Positions 18,826-28,072 are shown, counted from the first letter of the stretch. The stretch: DNA of 64,000 nt from Bacillus shivajii (GCF_020519665.1 NZ_CP084703.1:1550001-1614000); one strand, 5' to 3'. Translations and numbers: made by a program. Notes: generated by a model from the sequence alone, not told the origin.

Positions 18826-19629
18826 ATGGATAAAAAAGAACGTATCGATATTTTATTAGTTGATAAAGGTTTGATCGAATCAAGAGAAAAAGCAAAACGG
18901 ACTATTATGGCCGGCTTAATTTTCGTTGATGGAGATCGCGTCGATAAACCAGGAACAAAAGTGAAAGTAGATAGTCAAATTGAAGTAAAAGGTCAAACGA
19001 TACCTTATGTAAGCCGAGGCGGATTAAAGCTAGAAAAGGCGATAGAAACGTTTCATTTTGACTTGAATGATGCTGTTGTTCTTGATATAGGGGCTTCGAC
19101 AGGTGGCTTTACGGATTGTGCTTTACAAAATGGAGCAAAGCTCGTTTATGCAATTGATGTCGGTTATAATCAACTTGCTTGGAAGCTTAGGCAAGACGAA
19201 AGAGTCATCGTTATGGAAAGAACAAATTTTCGCTATGTAAGTGAAGATGATCTTTTATACGGAAAACCAGATTTTGCGACGATCGATGTTTCGTTTATAT
19301 CGTTGAAACTAATCCTTCCAGTATTAAAACAATTATTAAAAAAAGATGGACAAGTCTCTGCATTAGTAAAGCCGCAATTTGAAGCTGGTAGAGATGAAGT
19401 AGGAAAAAAGGGAATTGTCAGAGACTCGAAAGTTCATGTAAAAGTATTAGAAGATATGATTCGTTTTGCAACAGATATTGGGTTTCATGTTGAAGGTCTC
19501 ACTTTTTCACCAATCAAAGGTGGAGAGGGGAATATTGAATTTTTACTTCACCTTTCTTTAAGTGAAACGACTGATAAGGGTCGTAGAGATTTCAATGTAG
19601 AAGAAATCGTTCGCTTAGGACATCAATAA
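18826..19629 (+). CDS. tlyA: TlyA family rRNA methyltransferase
   Basis: Putative 2'-O-methyltransferase/hemolysin-family protein (B. subtilis YqxC). It has an N-terminal S4 RNA-binding domain (about residues 1-60, KERIDILLVDKGLIESREKA) and a FtsJ-type Rossmann domain with the SAM motif VLDIGASTGGFTDC and later KPQFEAGRDEVGKKGIV. 267 residues. It lies four bases after dxs, and the ribosome site is weak, so translation is probably coupled. In B. subtilis the same gene precedes ahrC and recN. Confidence 0.94.
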   Translation: MDKKERIDILLVDKGLIESREKAKRTIMAGLIFVDGDRVDKPGTKVKVDSQIEVKGQTIPYVSRGGLKLEKAIETFHFDLNDAVVLDIGASTGGFTDCALQNGAKLVYAIDVGYNQLAWKLRQDERVIVMERTNFRYVSEDDLLYGKPDFATIDVSFISLKLILPVLKQLLKKDGQVSALVKPQFEAGRDEVGKKGIVRDSKVHVKVLEDMIRFATDIGFHVEGLTFSPIKGGEGNIEFLLHLSLSETTDKGRRDFNVEEIVRLGHQ

Positions 19630-19645
19630 AGTAGATATAAAAATT

Positions 19646-19682
19646 AGGGAGGAGCAATTTATTTTGCTTTCTCCTTTTCTTT
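19646..19682 (+). terminator. Terminator after tlyA
   Basis: GGAGGAGCAA and TTGCTTTCTCC pair around TTTATT and are followed by TTTTCTTTT. It probably ends the transcript that includes dxs and tlyA. Confidence 0.7.
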
Positions 19683-19710
19683 TGATTCTTTTAACCTTCA
19701 TTAATTATTT

Positions 19711-19885
19711 TTGGTAAAATCAACACTAGTTCTTTAACGAAGCCTTTCTTTTTGAAAGGCTGTTTTCAAAAAAAGGTGTTGCTATTGAAATATTTGGTTA
19801 ACTCCAAGCAGTGAAAGGCTGCGACTCCAGCGGGAGTTGCACGAGATGAAGATCCAGTTTGGAAAGCGTCATTCTGTAACGGTTT
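19711..19885. repeat. Repeat family A, damaged tail plus second head
   Basis: AAAATCAACACTAGTTCTTT and AACGAAGCCTTTC match the right end of the 24.8 kb copy. After a hairpin (AAGCCTTTC/GAAAGGCTG) a second partial element starts with AAAGGTGTTGCTATTG and includes GAGATGAAGATCCAGTTTGG. The remaining gap up to argR (19886-20047) is AT-rich without a gene. Confidence 0.6.
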
Positions 19886-20047
19886 TGAAAAGTAAAGAAT
19901 TAATGCGAAAAGAGCATTTTGAAAATAAGTCAAGTTTGATTATGCAAAATGGTATACATTAATTGTATAAATATAAAAAATCATTTAATATTAAAGTATA
20001 GATTTTAATAAAGCATAAAGAGCTATAGAATGATGGAGGAATTATTA

Positions 20048-20497
20048 ATGAATAAAGGGCAACGTCATATAAAAATTCGTGAAATTATATCGAACCAAGA
20101 AGTTGAAACACAAGATGAATTAGTTGACCAACTGCGTGCAGATGGATTTAATGTTACTCAAGCCACGGTGAGTCGTGATATTAAAGAACTTCATTTAGTG
20201 AAAGTTCCGATGATGGATGGTCGATATAAATATAGTTTACCAGCTGACCAACGTTTTAACCCACTTCAAAAATTAAAGCGCTCGCTAATGGATAGCTTCG
20301 TATCAATTGACCAAACGAGCAATATGATTGTAATGAAAACGCTACCAGGAAATGCCAATGCTGTTGGAGCACTTATTGATAATTTAGATTGGCATGAGAT
20401 TATGGGAACGATTTGTGGAGACGATACATTGTTAATTATTTGTAGGGCCGAAGCTGATACAGAACAAATTAGCGAACGATTTTTAGAAATGCTTTAA
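20048..20497 (+). CDS. argR: Arginine repressor
   Basis: Arginine-responsive regulator (AhrC in B. subtilis). N-terminal winged helix [14 protein letters not shown]...[19 protein letters not shown]-terminal oligomerisation and arginine-binding domain with [12 protein letters not shown] and [15 protein letters not shown] take ATG 20048 as start: it gives the family-typical N terminus of 149 residues and has GGAGG at 20035-20039. An ATG at 20030 precedes that site. Followed by recN after 25 bases, as in B. subtilis. Confidence 0.97.
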   Translation: MNKGQRHIKIREIISNQEVETQDELVDQLRADGFNVTQATVSRDIKELHLVKVPMMDGRYKYSLPADQRFNPLQKLKRSLMDSFVSIDQTSNMIVMKTLPGNANAVGALIDNLDWHEIMGTICGDDTLLIICRAEADTEQISERFLEML

Positions 20498-20522
20498 GAC
20501 ATAGAAAAAGGATGTGTAGCTA

Positions 20523-22253
20523 ATGTTAATGGAGCTCTCTATCCGTAACTTTGCAATCATCGATACAATGACTGTTTCCTTTGATGAAGGGCTGACTGTT
20601 TTAACGGGGGAAACTGGAGCGGGGAAGTCAATTATTATTGATGCAATTGGATTATTAATTGGTGGAAGAGGATCTGTTGAATTTGTTCGTCACGGGAGTA
20701 AACGAGCAGAGATTGAAGGACTTTTTTCTGTGGACAGGCATCATGATGTATATAAACTTTTCAATGATGTAGGAATTGAAACAGGTGAAGAAGAGACAAT
20801 TTTATTGAAAAGAGAAATAACAAAGCAAGGAAAAAGTATCTGCCGTGTTAATGGAAAATTGGTGACTTTAGCAGTTTTACGTCAAATCGGGCAAATGATT
20901 GTTGACATTCATGGACAACATGAACACCAGCAGCTGCTACAAGAAGATAAACATTTAACATTACTCGACCGATTTGCAGAAGACCATATTAAAAAACCAA
21001 AGCATGAATATAAGGAATTATACCAATCATTTATAAAGAAACGAAAAGAATTAAAGCAATTGTCGGAAAATGAACAAGAGATGGCTCAACGATTAGATTT
21101 AATTAAATATCAATATCACGAGATTACAGAAGCGAATATACAGCCTGAAGAAGACACCCGTTTAACAGAAGAGAAAAAGCGGCTTTCAAATAGTGAAGAA
21201 TTATTTAAAACAACACACGGTGCTTATGAGGCTTTATACGGAGATAACCGAGGGCTAGAATGGGTAATGGTCGCTATGAATCAAATCGAAGAAGCTGCAG
21301 AGATGGATGAGCAATTACATAAATTAAAAGAGACAATTACGAATTGTTATTACTTATTAGAAGAAGCAACGTATTCACTTCGTGATTATCATGAAAATAT
21401 TGAATTTGATCCTGATCGTTTAAACGAGATCGAATTAAGGTTAAATGAATTAACCCAACTGAAACGAAAATATGGTGAAACCGTTAATGAAGTTTTAGAA
21501 TATGCTTCAAAAATTGAAGATGAAATGGATACATTAAATAATCGAGATGAACGACTTCAGCAATGGGAAAGTGACTTGGCAGGCATTGCAAAAGACCTAA
21601 TAGTTGAAGGGAAGCATTTAACGGAAGTTAGGAAGTATGAAGCGAAAAGACTGGAGGAAAATATTCAGACAGAACTCGAAGACTTATATATGAAAAATAC
21701 AAAGTTCCAAGTGGAATTCCACGAACATTCGTTTCAAGAAGAGGACTTACTTTCATTATCGAAAAGTTTACCAATAACAAAAGAAGGCATAGATGATATC
21801 TCATTTATGGTTGCAACGAATAAAGGAGAACCGTTAAAGCCTCTTGCAAAAGTTGCATCTGGTGGAGAAATCTCAAGAATGATTCTTGCTTTAAAGAAGA
21901 TCTTAGCAACCCATGAAGGGGTCACATCTTTAATATTTGATGAAGTTGATACTGGTGTAAGTGGTAGGGTGGCTCAAGCAATTGCCGAAAAAATTCATCA
22001 TATCTCTGTTGGATCACAAGTTTTATGTATTACACATTTGCCTCAAGTAGCTGCAATGGCTGACACACACTTATTTATTTCTAAAGGTGAAGACAGTGAA
22101 CGAGTGACAACTTCCGTTAAACCTTTAAATGAAGAAGAACAAATTGAGGAACTTAGCCGAATGATTTCTGGGGTGGAAATTACTGAGTTAACAAAAGAAC
22201 ATGCAAAAGAATTATTGGAACAAGCAAACCAAATTAAACAATCGTTGGGATGA
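20523..22253 (+). CDS. recN: DNA repair protein RecN
   Basis: SMC-like ATPase recruited early to double-strand breaks. Walker A GETGAGKS at residues 29-36, a long coiled-coil middle (about 150-370), and the ABC signature VASGGEISRMILALK followed by Walker B SLIFDEVDTGVSG. 576 residues, the same length as in B. subtilis. AAAGGATGTG precedes the ATG. Part of the conserved argR-recN-spoIVB-spo0A order. Confidence 0.97.
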   Translation: MLMELSIRNFAIIDTMTVSFDEGLTVLTGETGAGKSIIIDAIGLLIGGRGSVEFVRHGSKRAEIEGLFSVDRHHDVYKLFNDVGIETGEEETILLKREITKQGKSICRVNGKLVTLAVLRQIGQMIVDIHGQHEHQQLLQEDKHLTLLDRFAEDHIKKPKHEYKELYQSFIKKRKELKQLSENEQEMAQRLDLIKYQYHEITEANIQPEEDTRLTEEKKRLSNSEELFKTTHGAYEALYGDNRGLEWVMVAMNQIEEAAEMDEQLHKLKETITNCYYLLEEATYSLRDYHENIEFDPDRLNEIELRLNELTQLKRKYGETVNEVLEYASKIEDEMDTLNNRDERLQQWESDLAGIAKDLIVEGKHLTEVRKYEAKRLEENIQTELEDLYMKNTKFQVEFHEHSFQEEDLLSLSKSLPITKEGIDDISFMVATNKGEPLKPLAKVASGGEISRMILALKKILATHEGVTSLIFDEVDTGVSGRVAQAIAEKIHHISVGSQVLCITHLPQVAAMADTHLFISKGEDSERVTTSVKPLNEEEQIEELSRMISGVEITELTKEHAKELLEQANQIKQSLG

Positions 22254-22260
22254 AATATGC

Positions 22261-22292
22261 AAAGCTAACCAATTAAGGTTAGCTTTTTTCTT
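22261..22292 (+). terminator. Terminator of recN
   Basis: AAAGCTAACC and GGTTAGCTTTTTT pair around AATTAA, directly after recN. Confidence 0.92.
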
Positions 22293-22383
22293 TTTAATTA
22301 GTTATAAATGAAGCAAGTCAAGGCAAAATTAGTAATACAGCCATGGTGGAGGTGTAGGTTAGGAACGAGGAGAGTGAAAAGGT

Positions 22384-23661
22384 TTGAAAAATGCGAAGGT
22401 CCGTAAAATTATAGGTGCAATTCTCCTTGTACTATTGTTCTCCGCTGCTTTTTATCCACCCATTCAACAATATGCATCATTACCTGATGAATTAATTTTT
22501 TTTGAAGGTCAATCATATGAACTTGATACAGCACTGCCCGTTATGGCACAAGACGAGAGTCCATTAACTTTTGAAGAGGTAGATGGAAAAACTCAAATAA
22601 AAGGTCTTGAATCGAATCAAAGTTCATTACAGTTTGGCTTTGGCCGTTTACCGTTAAAGTCAATGGATGTTACAGTTCTTCCGAAACTAAAGGTGATACC
22701 TGGAGGTCAGTCAATAGGCGTAAGAGTGCAAACTGATGGGGTGCTAGTTGTAGGGCATCACCTTATTGATACGAAGGATGGAGATGTTTCTCCTGGTGAA
22801 CTGGCTGGAATTAATGTAGGTGATATGATTACTAAAATGGATGGGGTCAATATTGAAGAGATGAGCGACATAAATGAAGTCGTTCAAAATGCTGGAAACT
22901 CGGATAAACCAATTGAAATGAAGATCAAACGAAATGGTAAAGAAATGACAAAAGAACTTACTCCTGTAAAAGGCAAAGAAGACCAATCATATCGTTTAGG
23001 TTTATATATTCGTGATTCAGCTGCTGGTGTTGGGACATTAACCTTTCATGACCCGAATTCAAAAAAATATGGTGCGTTAGGTCATGTCATTTCTGATATG
23101 GATACACGTCAACCGATTGAAGTTCATGAAGGTGAAATTGTTAGCTCTAAAGTAACATCAATTGAAAAGGGATTAACAGGTGAACCAGGTGAAAAGCTTG
23201 CTCGTTTTTCAAACGACCGTAAAGTTTTAGGGGATATTAAGAAAAATAGTCCCTTCGGTATTTTTGGCACATTGACAGAAGAAGTGTCAAGTGGGCAAGT
23301 AAATGAACCAATGGAAATCGGACTATCCCATCAAGTTGAAATTGGCCCTGCAGAAATTTTAACTGTTGTGAATGGAGATGAGGTAAAGCGGTTTGATATT
23401 GAAATCGTAAGCAGTACGGAGCAAAAACATCCAGCTACTAAAGGAATGGTCATTAAAGTGACTGACCCGGAATTGTTAGAAGCTACAGGAGGAATCGTTC
23501 AAGGAATGAGCGGTAGCCCAATTATTCAAAATGACCGTATTATTGGCGCAGTGACACATGTATTTGTAAACGACCCGACAAGTGGTTATGGGTGCCATAT
23601 TGAGTGGATGTTACAAGAAGCAGAAATCGATATATATGGTGAAGGTGCAAAGGCGAGCTAA
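22384..23661 (+). CDS. spoIVB: SpoIVB serine peptidase
   Basis: Secreted from the forespore to trigger pro-sigma-K processing in the mother cell. N-terminal membrane anchor (about residues 10-27), PDZ domain (about 105-195), and S55 peptidase domain with His 234 in GALGHVISD and Ser 378 in GMSGSPI. 425 residues. The start is TTG 22384; no better start fits the family N terminus. The stop codon lies within the following terminator hairpin. Next to spo0A, as in B. subtilis. Confidence 0.96.
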   Translation: MKNAKVRKIIGAILLVLLFSAAFYPPIQQYASLPDELIFFEGQSYELDTALPVMAQDESPLTFEEVDGKTQIKGLESNQSSLQFGFGRLPLKSMDVTVLPKLKVIPGGQSIGVRVQTDGVLVVGHHLIDTKDGDVSPGELAGINVGDMITKMDGVNIEEMSDINEVVQNAGNSDKPIEMKIKRNGKEMTKELTPVKGKEDQSYRLGLYIRDSAAGVGTLTFHDPNSKKYGALGHVISDMDTRQPIEVHEGEIVSSKVTSIEKGLTGEPGEKLARFSNDRKVLGDIKKNSPFGIFGTLTEEVSSGQVNEPMEIGLSHQVEIGPAEILTVVNGDEVKRFDIEIVSSTEQKHPATKGMVIKVTDPELLEATGGIVQGMSGSPIIQNDRIIGAVTHVFVNDPTSGYGCHIEWMLQEAEIDIYGEGAKAS

Positions 23662-23675
23662 GTACTCGCCTTTTT
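23649..23675 (+). terminator. Terminator of spoIVB
   Basis: AAGGCGAG and CTCGCCTTTTT pair, with the spoIVB stop codon in the loop region. Confidence 0.92.
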
Positions 23676-23706
23676 GGCATTTTATGACCTCCTCTTAAAG
23701 TTTTGT

Positions 23707-23735
23707 TTTAAGTTTTACCAATACTATGCTAAAAT
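23707..23735 (+). promoter_or_regulatory. Candidate vegetative promoter of spo0A
   Basis: TGCTAAAAT (extended -10, ending at 23735) with TTTAAG 17 bases upstream. This may correspond to the sigma-A promoter Pv of B. subtilis spo0A. The -35 is weak. Confidence 0.4.
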
Positions 23736-23746
23736 GAAAATAAATA

Positions 23747-23800
23747 TTTTTCGACAAATGACTTCTTTTGGTGTTGTTTGTCATCGAATGCAGTCGAAAA
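23747..23800. promoter_or_regulatory. Spo0A-binding boxes upstream of spo0A
   Basis: TTTTTCGACAAAT at about 23747-23758 is the reverse complement of the 0A box core TTTGTCGAAAA. GTCGAAAA at 23793-23800 is a second, partial box. Together with the box at 23881 they suggest autoregulation by Spo0A~P. Confidence 0.65.
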
Positions 23801-23864
23801 CCGGAGTAAATAAGAATAATCAGGAGAAAACGAAAGTTTTTTTAGAAAAAATCAAAAAAATAAA

Positions 23865-23890
23865 AGGAATACAATTCTCCTTGTCGAATA
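23865..23890 (+). promoter_or_regulatory. Candidate sigma-H promoter of spo0A with an overlapping 0A box
   Basis: AGGAATA at 23865-23871 and GAAT at 23886-23889, 14 bases apart, fit a sigma-H promoter. The -10 sits inside TTGTCGAA (23881-23888), a full 0A box. B. subtilis spo0A likewise has a sigma-H promoter Ps with 0A boxes. Confidence 0.6.
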
Positions 23891-23934
23891 CAAGTGTTAG
23901 CCAAAAAATAAAAAGTGATTGGGGAGGAAAAATA

Positions 23935-24720
23935 GTGAAAAAGGTAAATGTGTGTGTCGCAGATGATAATCGTGAACTTGTAAATTTATTAGAGGATTAT
24001 ATTAATTCGCAAGAGGATATGGATGTTATTGGAACAGCTTATAATGGGCAAGAGTGTTTAGACTTAATTGATGAAAAAGAGCCGGATGTTTTAATTTTAG
24101 ATATTATTATGCCTCATTTAGATGGATTGGCAGTTTTAGAGAAGTTAAATAGTCGCCAATTAGCGAAACGTCCTAATATTATAATGCTAACTGCATTCGG
24201 GCAAGAAGATGTAACAAAAAAGGCGGTTGAGCTAGGAGCTGCTTACTATGTACTTAAGCCATTTGATATGGATACATTAATGAATAAAGTGCGTGACGTA
24301 AGCGGGAACGGTTCTACCTATGTAAAGTCTCCTGCAGCACCTCACGGTCAAAGAGAGAACAAACCGATGAACTTAGATGCAAGTATTACGAGTATTATTC
24401 ATGAAATCGGTGTCCCGGCTCACATTAAAGGGTATATGTATTTAAGAGAAGCAATTACTATGGTTTATAACGATATTGAACTATTAGGATCCATTACAAA
24501 AGTTCTTTACCCAGATATTGCAAAGAAATATAACACAACGGCAAGCCGTGTTGAGCGTGCGATCCGTCATGCCATTGAAGTAGCATGGAGCCGTGGGAAC
24601 ATTGAGTCTATCTCAAAAATGTTCGGCTACACAGTAAGTGTTTCTAAAGCAAAACCAACGAACTTTGAATTTATTGCGATGGTGGCAGATAAGCTACGAA
24701 TTGAGCATAAAGTAAGCTAA
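23935..24720 (+). CDS. spo0A: Sporulation master regulator Spo0A
   Basis: Response regulator at the end of the sporulation phosphorelay. Receiver domain at about residues 1-125, with acidic pocket D10/D11, phosphorylated Asp 56 in [10 protein letters not shown], and LKPFD. DNA-binding domain at about 150-261, with [28 protein letters not shown] and [20 protein letters not shown], nearly identical to B. subtilis. I choose GTG 23935, preceded by GGGGAGGAAA; an in-frame ATG at 23674 would add 87 non-family residues across the promoter region. 261 residues. Confidence 0.98.
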   Translation: MKKVNVCVADDNRELVNLLEDYINSQEDMDVIGTAYNGQECLDLIDEKEPDVLILDIIMPHLDGLAVLEKLNSRQLAKRPNIIMLTAFGQEDVTKKAVELGAAYYVLKPFDMDTLMNKVRDVSGNGSTYVKSPAAPHGQRENKPMNLDASITSIIHEIGVPAHIKGYMYLREAITMVYNDIELLGSITKVLYPDIAKKYNTTASRVERAIRHAIEVAWSRGNIESISKMFGYTVSVSKAKPTNFEFIAMVADKLRIEHKVS

Positions 24721-24821
24721 CTGTTGATATAACGGTACTTATCACTGTTATCACTTACTGTTAAACAGTGAATAGTAACCCACTAACTTCTTTTTAAATT
24801 ATAAATAAACACTTTTTTTTT

Positions 24822-24998
24822 ACTAAAGGCGCTGTTAATATTCATTGATGATTTTCAAAAATCACGAGACGCCTGCGGGGAAAGCAAGAGCTGAAGATCC
24901 ATCGGGGCGCTTTTCCCCGATTAGCTGAAGCCTTGCCAGCGGCAAGCGAGTGTATTTTTGTGAAATCAACACTAGCCTTTAACAAAGCCTTACTAAAA
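24822..24998. repeat. Repeat family A, most complete copy
   Basis: About 175 bases bounded by TACTAAAGGCGCTGTTAA and CTTTAACAAAGCCTTACTAA, imperfect inverted repeats. Inside, GAGCTGAAGATCCAT, a hairpin (CGGGGCG..CCCCG) and TTAGCTGAAGCCTTGCCAGC occur in the same order as in the 11.8 kb copy. No open frame. This size and structure resemble a MITE-like element or a mobile structured-RNA repeat. Confidence 0.75.
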
Positions 24999-25101
24999 GA
25001 CATTATTTTTTATTGGTTTGTAAATCAAATCAATAAAAGGTGGTGTCTTTTTTGCTTTAAAAGAAAACCACGCAGCTAAGCTCACCATTTGAGGTATAAA
25101 C

Positions 25102-25191
25102 ATGATTGAGCGATATATTTATTTTTTACTTGTTTTTGTTTTAACAATAACCTCTCGTGGCACTTTAAGCATTATTAAAAGTAGAACATGA
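25102..25191 (+). CDS. Possible 29-residue membrane peptide
   Basis: Short frame starting MIERYIYFLLVFVLTIT, with one hydrophobic segment and TTGAGGTA ahead of the ATG. It could be a real small membrane protein or a relic of a longer gene. Nothing else in 24999-25297 looks coding, and a 75-residue reverse frame there has no ribosome site. Confidence 0.25.
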   Translation: MIERYIYFLLVFVLTITSRGTLSIIKSRT

Positions 25192-25297
25192 TGAATTTTT
25201 CGTAAATAGAAATTGGCCATTTTATCACTCGCATTCATGTTCTCTTTAATAATGACCATACTAATTGTGACGACGACAAATATAGAGGTGCATGAGT

Positions 25298-26359
25298 GTG
25301 TCAAATCGATTAATAGTTGGCTCTGCTTACAAAGGGGATATAACAAAAAAACTGCTATTATCTATTCCTGATAAATCAATTATCATTATTAATCATGAAG
25401 ATATAGATGTAGTTTGCGCTGAAGAAATTGTTAGAAAAAAAGTGAAAGCTGTAATTAATCTAAAGCGTTCGATGTCAGGGAAGGTTCCAAATTTAGGTGT
25501 TCCATTCATCTTAAAACACGGTATTCCGGTTTTTGATTTATTTAAAACGAAATCATGTTTTATTCCGAATGAGCTAAGGGTGCAAGTTTATAATAATCGT
25601 TTGTATAAGGAAAATGAGAATGGGTTCGTTCTTATAGGGGAACTAGAACAATATACAAGTGAGCTTTGTTTGAAGCGTCAACAAGAAGGGGATAATGAGT
25701 TTCCTAAACTTTTTCGACAGTTTGTCAATAATAGTTTATCTCACATGGCTAAAGAACTTGATGTCTTTTATCAAGAGATTGAAAAGCTCCCTCGTTTATT
25801 TAGTATAAAGGAGGAAAGAGTTTGGATCTTTTCAAGGGGAGCGGGTATTCATGATGAGATTTTATTTTTGAAACCCTTTATGAAAGGGTCTGGTACGGTC
25901 ATTGCGGTTGATGGTGCAGCAAATACCCTTTATAAACACGGTTTAATGCCTGACTATATTATAGGTGATATGGACTCGATATCTGATGATATTGACAAGT
26001 ATTCGAGTGTATTCATTGCTCATTCTTATGTGAATGGCTATTCTCCAGGAAAAGAGAGATTGCAACAAGCGGGAATCATGCCAATTACTGTTTCGTTTCC
26101 AGGTTTAAGTGAAGATTTAGCGATTATGTTAGCTTACATATCTGGAGCCAAGCAAATTATTACTGTTGGGTGCAGGTCATCGGTGAAAGAGTTATTAGAA
26201 AAAAATCGGCAAGGAATGGCTTCTACCTTACTAACGAGAATGTTTACAGGAGATATCATTCATGATTGGAAGCGAGGTTCAACTATTTTTTCTTTAGAAG
26301 AAGACCTCCTTACTTCAGGTCTTGAAATGACAAGGGAGGCGGGTGCAGATGAGAGCTGA
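25298..26359 (+). CDS. SteA-like protein with thiamine pyrophosphokinase-type domain
   Basis: About 353 residues. The C-terminal half carries the thiamine pyrophosphokinase-like motif AVDGAANTLYKHGLMPDYII followed by GDMDS, as in proteins annotated as putative cytokinetic ring protein SteA. Corynebacterial SteA takes part in cell separation. The N-terminal half (NLKRSMSGKVPNLG and a short KHGIPVFDL motif) also fits SteA. GTG 25298 is seven bases from AGAGGTG; ATG 25292 is too close to it but cannot be excluded. The 3' end overlaps the next gene by 11 bases. The partner SteB is not seen. Function here is unknown. Confidence 0.75.
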   Translation: MSNRLIVGSAYKGDITKKLLLSIPDKSIIIINHEDIDVVCAEEIVRKKVKAVINLKRSMSGKVPNLGVPFILKHGIPVFDLFKTKSCFIPNELRVQVYNNRLYKENENGFVLIGELEQYTSELCLKRQQEGDNEFPKLFRQFVNNSLSHMAKELDVFYQEIEKLPRLFSIKEERVWIFSRGAGIHDEILFLKPFMKGSGTVIAVDGAANTLYKHGLMPDYIIGDMDSISDDIDKYSSVFIAHSYVNGYSPGKERLQQAGIMPITVSFPGLSEDLAIMLAYISGAKQIITVGCRSSVKELLEKNRQGMASTLLTRMFTGDIIHDWKRGSTIFSLEEDLLTSGLEMTREAGADES

Positions 26360-27008
26360 TATTATTATACCTGCGTACAATGAAGGAGATATGATTAAAG
26401 AGACGTTAACTCATTTACGTCAGTGTACGTGGATAAATAACTTGATTGTTATCGATGATGGCAGTGCTGATAATACGTTTACAGAAGCTTTGCCGCTCGT
26501 AGATAAAATGCTTCATCACGAACGGAATAAGGGTAAAGTACAGGCGGTAAAAACAGGCTTACCTTACGTCGAGGCGGGAATTGTTCTATTGCTAGATGCA
26601 GACCTCGGCTTATCAATCATTGAAGCAGAGAAATTGTTAGTCCCCTTAACTGATAGTCGTGTTGACATGACAATTGCAACTTTTCCCCCACCTGTTAATG
26701 GTGGCTTTAGCCTTGTGAAAAGGAGAGCTTCACATACTATTTATAAAAAAACAGGTGTTCACTTGTCTTCACCACTTTCTGGACAACGTGGCTTTAAGAG
26801 TGAATGGATTCCTCATATATTAGATATGCCTTCTGTCGGCTTTGGGTTAGAAATGTCATTAAATATTTCTTTCTTAAAGAAAGGTGCAAAATTAAAAGAA
26901 GTAAAAACAAATATGACTCATCGAGAACATGGGAAATCAATGTATGGCTTTTACCATCGCTTAAAACAACTCGTTGAAATGGAGAAATCATTATGGCTTA
27001 TGGAATAA
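26349..27008 (+). CDS. Family 2 glycosyltransferase
   Basis: GT-A fold transferase of 219 residues starting RADIIIPAYNEGDMIKETL, with LIVIDDGSADNT and the DxD-type metal motif VLLLDADLG near residue 83. No clear membrane helix. I take ATG 26349, nine bases after GGGAGG; a GTG at 26343 is too close to it. It overlaps both neighbours, so the three genes are probably made together. Possible substrates are lipid-linked sugars produced by the next gene's product (inference). Confidence 0.88.
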   Translation: MRADIIIPAYNEGDMIKETLTHLRQCTWINNLIVIDDGSADNTFTEALPLVDKMLHHERNKGKVQAVKTGLPYVEAGIVLLLDADLGLSIIEAEKLLVPLTDSRVDMTIATFPPPVNGGFSLVKRRASHTIYKKTGVHLSSPLSGQRGFKSEWIPHILDMPSVGFGLEMSLNISFLKKGAKLKEVKTNMTHREHGKSMYGFYHRLKQLVEMEKSLWLME

Positions 27009-27787
27009 TGTTTATTCTCATCGTGCCTTTTGTATTTTTTGTTATGAATGTGATTTTTCAACGTTATCACTTCAGTACAACGAATTATAAAGGTCTTTAC
27101 GTTCCCTATAGTGGTGGGTTTACTTTAATTATAATGATGTGCATTGATTTTTTGTTTTTTTCTTTTACAGTTACTACATATGCTTCAATTGTTTTCTTAA
27201 TTTTTATATGGGGATTAGGGTTTGTTGATGATCGTTATGGCACCAGTTACCCGAAAGGACTAAAAGGTCACTTTTCCTATGCTTTTAATAAAAGAACTTA
27301 TACGACAGGATTGTACAAAGCTGTTGGTACGGTTGTGGCTTCTTTTTTTTACGTTTCATTAATGCCTCAAGGCACAGTAGCTATGGTGCTCCTTATTTAT
27401 TTTTTTCTCCTAATCTTTACACCGCATGTCATGAACTTGATGGATACTAAGCCGTTAAGAGTTTGGAAATTACTTTTTCTCTTAATTCTCATTTTTCATC
27501 CATTTTTAACAGCTGGAATGGATTTCATTTATGCACTAGGAGTTGTCTTATTCTCTTGGTTTGTATTTGAAGGCAGAATGAAGATGATGCTTGGTGATAA
27601 TGGTGCGATGCTGGTTGGTGGTTGGTTAGCATTATTGGCCATCCATAACTGGTCAATAGGTGCTCAAATTATACTCTTGATGTTTTGTTTACTAATGACA
27701 ATCATTTCGGAAAGGACATCGATCCAAGCTTGGATCGTAAAGACACCTATCATAAATGGGGTTGACAAGTGGGGAAGGGTTAATTAA
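26993..27787 (+). CDS. MraY/WecA-like glycosyl-1-phosphate transferase
   Basis: Integral membrane protein of 264 residues, with about eight hydrophobic segments. Signatures are GFVDDRYGTSYPKGLKGH (the catalytic aspartate region of the family), PHVMNLMDTKPLRVWK, and MMLGDNGAMLVGGWLA. Family members move a sugar-1-phosphate from a UDP-sugar to undecaprenyl phosphate. Shorter than typical MraY or TagO (around 320-360 residues), so it belongs to a divergent branch. Overlaps the glycosyltransferase gene by 16 bases. Last gene of the cassette. Confidence 0.85.
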   Translation: MAYGIMFILIVPFVFFVMNVIFQRYHFSTTNYKGLYVPYSGGFTLIIMMCIDFLFFSFTVTTYASIVFLIFIWGLGFVDDRYGTSYPKGLKGHFSYAFNKRTYTTGLYKAVGTVVASFFYVSLMPQGTVAMVLLIYFFLLIFTPHVMNLMDTKPLRVWKLLFLLILIFHPFLTAGMDFIYALGVVLFSWFVFEGRMKMMLGDNGAMLVGGWLALLAIHNWSIGAQIILLMFCLLMTIISERTSIQAWIVKTPIINGVDKWGRVN

Positions 27788-27829
27788 AAGGCTGACGGAG
27801 ATATTTTTTTGCAATGTCGTCAGCCTTTC
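27786..27829. terminator. Bidirectional terminator between the glycan cassette and yqzF
   Basis: AAAGGCTGACG and CGTCAGCCTTT pair across a T-rich loop. It serves two convergent genes. Confidence 0.85.
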
Positions 27830-27832
27830 AAG

Positions 27833-28072
27833 CTATTTTTTAAACTTTGGTGCAACTTTGTTATTTTTTCGGTCTCTGTGTAAAATAAATCCTCCAATTA
27901 AATAGAGACCAATTAAAAATGCTGCAACTCCTGCGAAAAATTGTAACCATAATAAGTCGAAAGGCCAATTATACCTTTGAAATAAAGTATCTCTCATTAA
28001 TTTTATTCCATAACCTGCTAAGAATACAGGTACTAATAATATGCACAGTGCAATAAAACGTTGAATCGTCAT
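27833..28072 (-). CDS. yqzF: DUF2627 membrane protein YqzF
   Basis: 79-residue protein with two hydrophobic segments (about residues 7-25 and 41-64), then the basic FILHRDRKNNKVAPKFKK tail. It matches DUF2627; B. subtilis yqzF lies next to bkdR in the same way. Function unknown. GAAAGGAT precedes the ATG on the minus strand. It is divergent from bkdR. The 327 bases between them (28073-28399) show no gene and no clear promoter by eye. Confidence 0.88.
   Translation of the reverse strand: MTIQRFIALCILLVPVFLAGYGIKLMRDTLFQRYNWPFDLLWLQFFAGVAAFLIGLYLIGGFILHRDRKNNKVAPKFKK

Noticed and set aside
25119-25346. 75-residue reverse-strand frame between spo0A and the SteA-like gene
   Set aside because: No ribosome site and it overlaps the start of the SteA-like gene.
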